This document shows, in pieces, positions 1 through 5,254 of a stretch of DNA of 10,712 nt. A program made the translations under genes and the position numbers. The notes under the pieces are model-generated. The model worked only from the letters and a program-made list of their open reading frames with translations. It was not told the DNA's origin and did not search any database. The stretch's first letter is position 1. Each line of letters opens with the position of its first letter. The DNA is from Candidatus Thorarchaeota archaeon MP8T_1 (GTDB lineage: Archaea; Asgardarchaeota; Thorarchaeia; Thorarchaeales; Thorarchaeaceae): assembly GCA_002825465.1 (NCBI GenBank), contig PJER01000115.1, positions 1-10,712 on the forward strand, written 5' to 3'.

Positions 1-45
1 AAGAACTCACGCAAGACTAATGAGTGAGCTATCAAATATCTTGAA

Positions 46-52
46 GGGAGAT
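46..52 (+). promoter_or_regulatory. Shine-Dalgarno site that sets the start of the SsnA-like gene
   Basis: GGGAGAT lies 6 nt before the ATG at 59 (8 nt if only its GGGAG core is counted), complementary to the archaeal 16S 3' end. The in-frame ATG at 20 has no such site and would add 13 residues in front of the usual family start, so 59 is preferred. Confidence 0.6.
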
Positions 53-58
53 ATACAC

Positions 59-1384
59 ATGACCGATGAACTCCTGATTCAGAATGGCCTAATAGTTACA
101 GGTGATGAGAGAGGAACAATTTATGAGAATGGGCAAGTTAGGATATCAGAAGGTGTAATCACCAGCGTTGGTCCGGACGACAAGTATGCAACTGCTGAAC
201 AGGTCATTGACGCTTCAGGGTGCGTCATTATCCCGGGACTAATCACCGCTCACACGCATCTCTATGGCATTCTACTTCGCGGGGCAACCTTGAATATTGA
301 GCCTCCGACGGATTTCGCTCAGGTTCTTCAACGGGTGTGGTGGCCTGTAGACGAAGCATTGATTGTGGAGGACGCTTATGCAAGTGCACTCTCAGCATCT
401 GCTGACATGCTTTGCAATGGTTCCACTCTTTATGCAGACACGTACTCAGGTCCGAACTCAATCGAAGGCAGTCTGGAAGCGATTGCACGGGGAACCAGAG
501 AGGTAGGTATGCGAGGGATAATTGCTTTTGAAATGACAGAGAGGCACAGTTCAGAAGAAGCAGAGAGAGGTCTTCGCGAGGGAATTCAGTTCATCAAATC
601 ATTGAAGCAAGATGCACTCATTACAGGAATGATGAGCATTCATGCATCATTCACAGTCGGTGATGAAATTGTCATGAAGACTGTAAAAGAAGCCAACGAA
701 CTAGATGTTCCAATTACTGTTCACACCTCTGAAGGTCTGGTTGATCTCTATCACAATTTGGAACATTCAGGGGAACGTACTGTTGAGAGACTCGATCGGT
801 TAGGAGTTCTCGGTCCGAGAACTGTTCTTGCGCATTGTGTGCATGTAAATGGTCATGAGATGGACCTGATTGCAAAGAGCGGGTCCTCTGTTGCGCACAA
901 TCCGATGAGTAACATGTTGAATGCTGTAGGAGTTTCACCTGTGCCCTCTATGCTGGAGAAAGGAATTACAGTGGGATTAGGCAACGATGGTTGGATCTAT
1001 GATCCATTCGAGAACATGCGCTGTGCCCTCACTGTCCATAGACTTGCAAGTGGTAATCCAAGTGCGATTAGTCCTGAGCAGGTTTTCAAAATGGCAACAC
1101 TTGATGGAGCTCGATGTTATAATCTGGAAGATGAACTAGGCAGTCTAGAAAAAGGAAAAGCAGCAGACCTCGTGATTTTGGATGGAACGAGTATACCAAC
1201 GCCAATGACCAAAGAATCTGTAATTGGGCATCTGCTAAATTCGTTTAGGGGTTCTGACGTTAGAGATGTTTTTGTTGGTGGTGTTCATGTCGTGAAGGAC
1301 CATCAACTGAAACTTGTTTCAAACCAACATGTTGCTGAAGTGTCAAGAGAATCCGCGAGGGGTCTTTGGAATCGATTGCAATAA
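59..1384 (+). CDS. SsnA-like amidohydrolase (cyclic amidohydrolase / aminohydrolase family)
   Basis: A 441-residue metal-dependent hydrolase of the amidohydrolase superfamily (ATZ/TRZ/SsnA/guanine deaminase group), expected in the cytoplasm. An N-terminal beta-sandwich part leads into a TIM barrel. Visible metal and catalytic residues are the HTH pair at H65/H67, H222 and E225 in VHTSEG, H259 in AHCVHV, and D310 in GNDG. The length, the WW segment near residue 94, the NSIEGSL stretch near 133 and the HNPMSNM stretch near 280 resemble SsnA, a protein linked to selenium/purine metabolism clusters in bacteria. Members of this fold deaminate or dechlorinate ring-nitrogen substrates such as adenosine-like compounds, guanine or triazines; the actual substrate cannot be read here. 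The start at 59 is chosen on its strong ribosome site. Another amidohydrolase follows 90 nt downstream, possibly in one transcript. An SAH/MTA deaminase role is the main alternative. Confidence 0.85.
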   Translation: MTDELLIQNGLIVTGDERGTIYENGQVRISEGVITSVGPDDKYATAEQVIDASGCVIIPGLITAHTHLYGILLRGATLNIEPPTDFAQVLQRVWWPVDEALIVEDAYASALSASADMLCNGSTLYADTYSGPNSIEGSLEAIARGTREVGMRGIIAFEMTERHSSEEAERGLREGIQFIKSLKQDALITGMMSIHASFTVGDEIVMKTVKEANELDVPITVHTSEGLVDLYHNLEHSGERTVERLDRLGVLGPRTVLAHCVHVNGHEMDLIAKSGSSVAHNPMSNMLNAVGVSPVPSMLEKGITVGLGNDGWIYDPFENMRCALTVHRLASGNPSAISPEQVFKMATLDGARCYNLEDELGSLEKGKAADLVILDGTSIPTPMTKESVIGHLLNSFRGSDVRDVFVGGVHVVKDHQLKLVSNQHVAEVSRESARGLWNRLQ

Positions 1385-1474
1385 AAAAGGATAGTCGCAA
1401 AACATCGTATCCAAATTGTATGAGATTACACATAGGAACAAGGTTTTCAATAGGTGTTTCACTGAGATTCTTAG

Positions 1475-2428
1475 GTGCCAAGACTGGACTCGAGATTGAG
1501 ATACAAAGGACCTATTTTTGATGCCCACATACATGGAATTGATTCTGATGCTTTAGATATACTAGTCAATCTTGAAAGCAGGTTCGGAGTCCAGAAAGCT
1601 GTTTTGATTTGTCATAGTCATGATATCAAAAAGTACGCAGAGAAGAAATATCCAGATCACTTCATCTTTGCCAAATACTTCTCTGGTGCGTTTCGATTTA
1701 CAGAGGGCGTGAATCCAATGCTGAGAGAAATTACCACTCTCAGAGAGGAAGGATATCAACTGGCAAAGATGCAATCAGCACCTGTTATGCGTGGACGCGC
1801 TTCTGCAGATCGCGACACTCTTAGGATGGATAGTGATGATATGGCACCTTTCTTTGATGCTCTAAAGGATGAAGACATTCCATTCATACTTCACCTGTCA
1901 GACCCAGACACTTACTATGCCTCAAGATATACAGACAAGACGCATTACTCAACAAAAGAGAGAGACCTCAGTGAACTTGAAGGAGTTCTTCGTCGATATC
2001 CAGATATAAAATTCCAGATAGCCCATTTTGCTGCACAGCCTGAAATTCATAGACTAGATAATCTTGGAAGATGGTTTGATACCTACTCGAACTTCAATGT
2101 CGACACAAGCTCTGCTAGGTGGTTGTCTCGAGAACTTAGCAAGGATTCAAAGAGAGCGAGAAACTTCTTCATGAAATATTCAGATAGAATGCATTTTGGA
2201 ACAGATTGTGTTGCATTCACGCCAGAACCAGACTACTATATGGGTCGCCATCTAGCTCTCCGTCTGCTATTCGAAACAGATGTCAGAAAGGAACCTCTGC
2301 CATTCACAGATAATGATACAGTTAATAGTGGTGGAACCTACATAAATGGACTACATCTACCAGAACCAGTTCTTGATAGAATTTATTGGAAGAATGTTCA
2401 GACACTCTTCTCAGACCTGTTTCCGTAA
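1475..2428 (+). CDS. Amidohydrolase-2 family TIM-barrel hydrolase or decarboxylase
   Basis: A 317-residue protein of the amidohydrolase-related (Amidohydro_2) type, which includes metal-dependent hydrolases and non-oxidative decarboxylases. The N-terminal FDAHIHG gives the metal pair H18/H20; H140 in ILHLSDP, H184 in IAHFAA and D244 in FGTDC complete the expected set of ligands, so the active site looks intact. There is no signal peptide or membrane segment. The start is GTG; a TAG lies directly before it in frame, so no longer version is possible, and only a weak GAGAT is seen upstream. It follows the SsnA-like gene on the same strand by 90 nt, suggesting related roles in breaking down small molecules. 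Substrate unknown. TatD-like or phosphotriesterase-like hydrolases are less likely because the spacing of ligands fits Amidohydro_2 better. Confidence 0.82.
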   Translation: MPRLDSRLRYKGPIFDAHIHGIDSDALDILVNLESRFGVQKAVLICHSHDIKKYAEKKYPDHFIFAKYFSGAFRFTEGVNPMLREITTLREEGYQLAKMQSAPVMRGRASADRDTLRMDSDDMAPFFDALKDEDIPFILHLSDPDTYYASRYTDKTHYSTKERDLSELEGVLRRYPDIKFQIAHFAAQPEIHRLDNLGRWFDTYSNFNVDTSSARWLSRELSKDSKRARNFFMKYSDRMHFGTDCVAFTPEPDYYMGRHLALRLLFETDVRKEPLPFTDNDTVNSGGTYINGLHLPEPVLDRIYWKNVQTLFSDLFP

Positions 2429-2443
2429 TTTCTAAATCCGAAT

Positions 2444-2461
2444 TATGTACAAGTATACATA
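2444..2461 (+). promoter_or_regulatory. TATA-like inverted repeat before the broken surface-protein gene
   Basis: TATGTA at 2444-2449 and TACATA at 2456-2461 are perfect inverted arms around a 6-nt spacer. The right arm lies within TATACATA, which could act as a TATA box for the gene remnant starting near 2496. Function is inferred only from position and base composition. Confidence 0.3.
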
Positions 2462-2495
2462 GTGTTATCGTTTCTATCGTGATGGAGGGTCTTTA

Positions 2496-2977
2496 GTAAA
2501 CCAAAAGGTCATCCTTTCTTGTATTTTTGTCGCACTTCTTATTTTGGGAACCTCAAAGTCAGATATCGCGGTCGAGAACCGTGCTATCATATCCGATACA
2601 ACAAGTATGACACCTTTTGTCAGTTCTCCAGCTGATGTTATGTATTTCCTAATGAAGTTGGAAACACAATAGTATGGAATATAGCTGATGACAATCCATC
2701 TTGTTGGATGGTCTTTAAAGATTCTAGTCTAATTCAACTAGAACTTTGGACAGAGCTAAATGAAACGGTAACGATTGATGTTGACGGTTTAGATGCTGGT
2801 TTATATGAGTATGAAATCATTGCATGTGCTGATGACTACAACGTAAGCGATTCTGTTGTTGTGACTGTTCTCTATGATGACCTCACTCCTCATACATCGT
2901 TTTCAGTATCAAGTAATTCGCAATGGGCGACCTATGCTGCCTCTGAGAGTTGGCCCGGCACAACATACGCTGGTTAG
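2496..2977 (+). pseudogene. Broken gene for a secreted protein with an Ig-like domain
   Basis: Two reading frames together encode one recognisable protein. The first (2496-2672) begins NQK followed by a hydrophobic signal-peptide core (VILSCIFVALLILG), then reaches SSPADVMYF and runs into TAG at 2670-2672. The second is open from 2636 to 2977 and continues the same domain with NEVGNTIVWN, later DGLDAGLYEYEI and VVVTVLYDD, the pattern of Ig/cadherin-like extracellular repeats common in archaeal surface proteins. One extra T in the TTT run at 2645-2647 would restore a single frame reading YFPNEVG. A ribosome site (GGAGGG, 2484-2489) is present but the codon expected to start translation, at 2496, is GTA instead of GTG; no ATG, GTG or TTG is available upstream in that frame. 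Either a decayed gene or a sequence error; with two separate defects, decay is favoured. The stop overlaps that of the convergent DDAH-family gene. Confidence 0.6.
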
Positions 2978-3723
2978 AAAATCAACGAGAGGCATGTGAT
3001 AGCACCTTCACATTTCTCGAACTCGCTCATATCCACACTAAGGACTTCGAAACCCGCATCCTTTAGCATTTGGATCGATTTTGGATGTCGCGATGATACT
3101 AAAACATGATTATTAATAGTGAGAGTGTTTGCAGCATATTCCTCTTCTACAGGAATGACCAATTTCTTGAATTTATTGAGAACCGCATGTTTTGCAAAAC
3201 GTTCGGTCACGACAATTGTATCATCATCAATGAATGTAACATAACTCTTGAGATGAATGATCGCGGAATCCTCTATTACTTCGATTTGTGCTTTCAAGAA
3301 TTCGCTAGTCTGTGAAACTCCCTCAAGGTTTGTTCGCTCTGTTAAGCCAATGATCAATGAGGTAGGTAGGTGAACTACATCACCACCTTCAATAGTTCCA
3401 GGTGCTTTGATTCTGGTCAAGTGTTTATAATTCCGAAGGATTTCCTCAATCGAGATTCCCTCGCCGCGGCGACTCTCCTTTGCCATACGCGTCACAATTG
3501 CTTTTTCTCTAAATATTACCGCAGTATCTTCAACAAAACAAGAATCTGGATGCGTCTCATCAACAGGTAACTCAATTAAATCAAGACCCAATTCTGAGAG
3601 GACTCTACAATATTCTCTATGTTGCTCTTGAGCTAGTGTGAGATTCAACTGATTATGAAGCGGATGCGAGGATATGCATCTCTTAAAAGTGGAAGGAGGA
3701 GAACGCACAATTGCATGCTTCAT
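2974..3723 (-). CDS. Dimethylarginine dimethylaminohydrolase (DDAH)-family hydrolase
   Basis: A 249-residue member of the guanidino-group-modifying (pentein) superfamily. DDAH enzymes hydrolyse N-methylated arginine to citrulline and methylamines through a covalent cysteine intermediate. The catalytic trio is visible: E112 in TIEGGDV, H157 in IIHLKS, and C244 in AITCLSL close to the C-terminus; FVEDTAV around residue 66 and the basic RMAKESRR stretch (79-86) match substrate-binding regions. Length fits the roughly 250-residue DDAH type and not the 400-residue arginine deiminases. A good ribosome site (GGAGTGAT) precedes the ATG. The wHTH gene lies 41 nt upstream on the same strand, so a shared operon is likely. 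The substrate is not certain: methylarginine, arginine or another guanidino compound are all possible. Cytoplasmic. Confidence 0.87.
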   Translation of the reverse strand: MKHAIVRSPPSTFKRCISSHPLHNQLNLTLAQEQHREYCRVLSELGLDLIELPVDETHPDSCFVEDTAVIFREKAIVTRMAKESRRGEGISIEEILRNYKHLTRIKAPGTIEGGDVVHLPTSLIIGLTERTNLEGVSQTSEFLKAQIEVIEDSAIIHLKSYVTFIDDDTIVVTERFAKHAVLNKFKKLVIPVEEEYAANTLTINNHVLVSSRHPKSIQMLKDAGFEVLSVDMSEFEKCEGAITCLSLIF

Positions 3724-3764
3724 ATCGGAATCACTCCAGTTGACGCAGTCAAACCAGATAAGAA

Positions 3765-4022
3765 TTATCTCTTACGTGATTTCTTGGTGATATACTCCGT
3801 AAGCGCAACCTGCTGAATAGGAGCAAATCTCCAACCTTTGCCCTCAGAAGATCGCTCAACGACTTCTTCGCGTTCCATATTTCGGAGATGGTAGAGAACA
3901 GTTGATGATGTAACACTGACCTTTTCAGCAATCTCAGAGACCTTCCTCCACTCTTCTTTCCCAAGATTCTCAAGTATCTCAGAACGCGTCATCAAACCCT
4001 GACGCACATTACGAAGTCGCAA
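3765..4022 (-). CDS. Small ArsR-like winged-helix transcription regulator
   Basis: An 85-residue protein that is almost wholly one winged-helix DNA-binding domain: MTRSEILENL begins helix 1, VSEIAEKVSVTSSTVLYHL (28-46) is the helix-turn-helix with the recognition helix, and the VVERSSEGKGWRFAP stretch is the wing. The pattern STVLYHLRNME is typical of archaeal ArsR/HTH_20-type regulators. No effector domain and no metal-binding cysteines are present, so any ligand sensing would have to come from the fold or the dimer. The start shown is TTG, the longest possible; GTG at 4007 and ATG at 3992 (75 residues, preceded by CAGGG) are alternatives, and ATG may be the real one. Placed 41 nt upstream of the DDAH-family gene, which it probably controls. 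Confidence 0.75.
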   Translation of the reverse strand: MRLRNVRQGLMTRSEILENLGKEEWRKVSEIAEKVSVTSSTVLYHLRNMEREEVVERSSEGKGWRFAPIQQVALTEYITKKSRKR

Positions 4023-4097
4023 TAGGTAGGCAAGACGATGAATTGTCAGTGAAAAGCACCATTTAGAATAAAGTAGACTGCGACTTTGAACTTTTGG

Positions 4098-4376
4098 TTA
4101 CTTTAATGGGGTGCCTATTAGGTGCAAAAAAGCCGCAGGTTCATTGCCCTCAGATATAGGACGGATACGATAATTTGGATATGAATGGCTTAGCTTTGCA
4201 GCGACCCGGGTGCCAAGTAGTTTCTCAAAAATCGCTGCATTCTTGCCTCTCCAGAGGTATATGGTCTTTGTCGAATGTACGATATAAACAAGGACCTTGT
4301 TTGTATCAACAGTCACATTGCTTCCTTGAAACTCGACCATTTTGGCTTGGGAGTCAATCTCAAACGCTTCGACCAT
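4098..4376 (-). CDS. Single-domain gelsolin-like protein
   Basis: A 92-residue protein consisting of one apparent gelsolin-homology domain. The stretch KVLVYIVHSTKTIYLWRGK (27-45) matches the central beta strands, with the family's aromatic W42 and glycine G44; EKLLGTRVAAKL (51-62) fits the long helix; and ISEGNEPAAF (74-83) fits the conserved EG-x-EP-x-x-F ending. Gelsolin domains bind actin and often calcium; in eukaryotes three to six are joined in severing proteins, whereas Asgard archaea have one- and two-domain forms able to act on actin. Only this lone domain is present, without signal peptide or membrane segment, so it should be cytoplasmic. ATG is preceded by GAGG at a suitable distance. 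It is 75 nt upstream of the wHTH gene and divergent from the unknown 242-residue gene. A Sec23/24-type gelsolin-like fold is an alternative; actin binding is inferred. Confidence 0.72.
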   Translation of the reverse strand: MVEAFEIDSQAKMVEFQGSNVTVDTNKVLVYIVHSTKTIYLWRGKNAAIFEKLLGTRVAAKLSHSYPNYRIRPISEGNEPAAFLHLIGTPLK

Positions 4377-4452
4377 GATTCTCTACCTCAAAATGTTCTT
4401 CTTTCTCTCTTATGACATTTTGGTGGGAGTATATTGAATATCTGACATATCA

Positions 4453-4458
4453 TTATAA
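4453..4458 (+). promoter_or_regulatory. Putative TATA box for the 242-residue protein gene
   Basis: TTATAA sits about 70 nt before the TTG start at 4525, inside the divergent region shared with the gelsolin-like gene. Initiation would be expected near 4482, giving a leader of about 40 nt that contains the ribosome site. Identified by motif and position only. Confidence 0.4.
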
Positions 4459-4510
4459 CTATCCTGACATCATACAAAATTAGAAAACTTCAGACCTTAG
4501 CTGAAAATGT

Positions 4511-4517
4511 GGAGTGA
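4511..4517 (+). promoter_or_regulatory. Shine-Dalgarno site supporting a TTG start
   Basis: GGAGTGA ends 7 nt before TTG at 4525. No ATG or GTG lies at a comparable distance in frame, so this site decides in favour of a TTG start for the 242-residue protein. Confidence 0.6.
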
Positions 4518-4524
4518 GAGCTAG

Positions 4525-5253
4525 TTGTCGGAGCAAGGAACATCTGGAATAAAATTCATAGACAGAGAGCTCAGAAGAATTGATTTCAATATTGGAGGGC
4601 TTACAGTTTCATTTCCATTGAATGCAATTCCGGATCTAGTATATGAGGCAATGGCAAATGCTGTAAATAGGTCTGTAGACTCTCCAGAAACATTGAATGA
4701 GCTTTATGTATCGACGCTCATGAAGCCCACAGTTTCCACATTAAATGCATCAAATATCTTCCCGATCAATTCAGCGAAAAAAATCGTCAGGTTGACACTC
4801 ACAGATGAAGCACTTCAAGAAACTATTCACGAGCTTGAAGGAATAGAACTCTCCTTCCAAGGTCGACCATTTGAAGAAACGCGAGATGAGAGGATTGAAC
4901 TCTATCAGAGAGTCATGCTGGATGATCGAAAGATAGACCGCTTTAGACTTGGAGCTGCCGAAATGTATGGCGACCAGACCTATCAGAACATCTTGAGAGA
5001 TCCTAGAGTATCACTAAACATGTTCTGGACTCAAGAGAAGTGGCCTCAGGCACTTAGTTACCAGATTAATTGTGTCGCTGAGGTTGTTCCACCGGGAGAT
5101 CCTTTCTATAGATATATGAGACTGATGCGAAGGATCTTCAGTCCGACCCTCATCGATCTCAGAGATACAACTGACTATATTTGTGCCTACAAGTTTTGGG
5201 TCTGTGAGGCAAAAGACAAATCCCTAGCTGAAAAGGCCGGATTTGTTCCGTGA
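4525..5253 (+). CDS. Hypothetical protein, 242 residues, unrecognised family
   Basis: I do not recognise this protein with confidence. It is soluble by composition, with no signal peptide or membrane segment. The N-terminal half (about 1-120) is mixed, with a serine/threonine- and asparagine-rich part around 50-85. The C-terminal half is richer in aromatic residues and looks more conserved: RLGAAEMYGDQTY, then NILRDPRVSLNMFW (155-168), YQINCVAEVVPPGD, and YICAYKFWVCEAKDK. The 'Y-x-N-I-L-x-x-P-R-V-S-L' pattern recalls split-barrel flavin proteins (PNPOx-like), where a similar segment precedes the flavin-contacting strand, but this is a weak resemblance. Translation starts at TTG behind a very good ribosome site. 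The gene is divergent from the gelsolin-like gene and ends 1 nt from the end of the convergent VWA gene. No function is assigned. Confidence 0.75.
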   Translation: MSEQGTSGIKFIDRELRRIDFNIGGLTVSFPLNAIPDLVYEAMANAVNRSVDSPETLNELYVSTLMKPTVSTLNASNIFPINSAKKIVRLTLTDEALQETIHELEGIELSFQGRPFEETRDERIELYQRVMLDDRKIDRFRLGAAEMYGDQTYQNILRDPRVSLNMFWTQEKWPQALSYQINCVAEVVPPGDPFYRYMRLMRRIFSPTLIDLRDTTDYICAYKFWVCEAKDKSLAEKAGFVP

Positions 5254-5254
5254 G

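Noticed and set aside
20..58. Longer start (ATG at 20) for the SsnA-like gene
   Set aside because: No ribosome site is seen before it, the extra 13 residues have no family counterpart, and the ATG at 59 has GGGAGAT upstream.
1389..1412. GGATA ... TATCC inverted repeat after the SsnA-like gene as a terminator
   Set aside because: Only a 5-bp stem with a 14-nt loop and no T run behind it on the coding strand.
2670..2684. In-frame TAG codons read through as pyrrolysine in the surface-protein gene
   Set aside because: The domain continues in the other frame, so a one-base shift explains the break; reading TAG as an amino acid would leave the wrong frame.
4175..4378. Plus-strand open frame opposite the gelsolin-like gene
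   Set aside because: Antisense shadow; the minus-strand product has a recognisable domain and a ribosome site.
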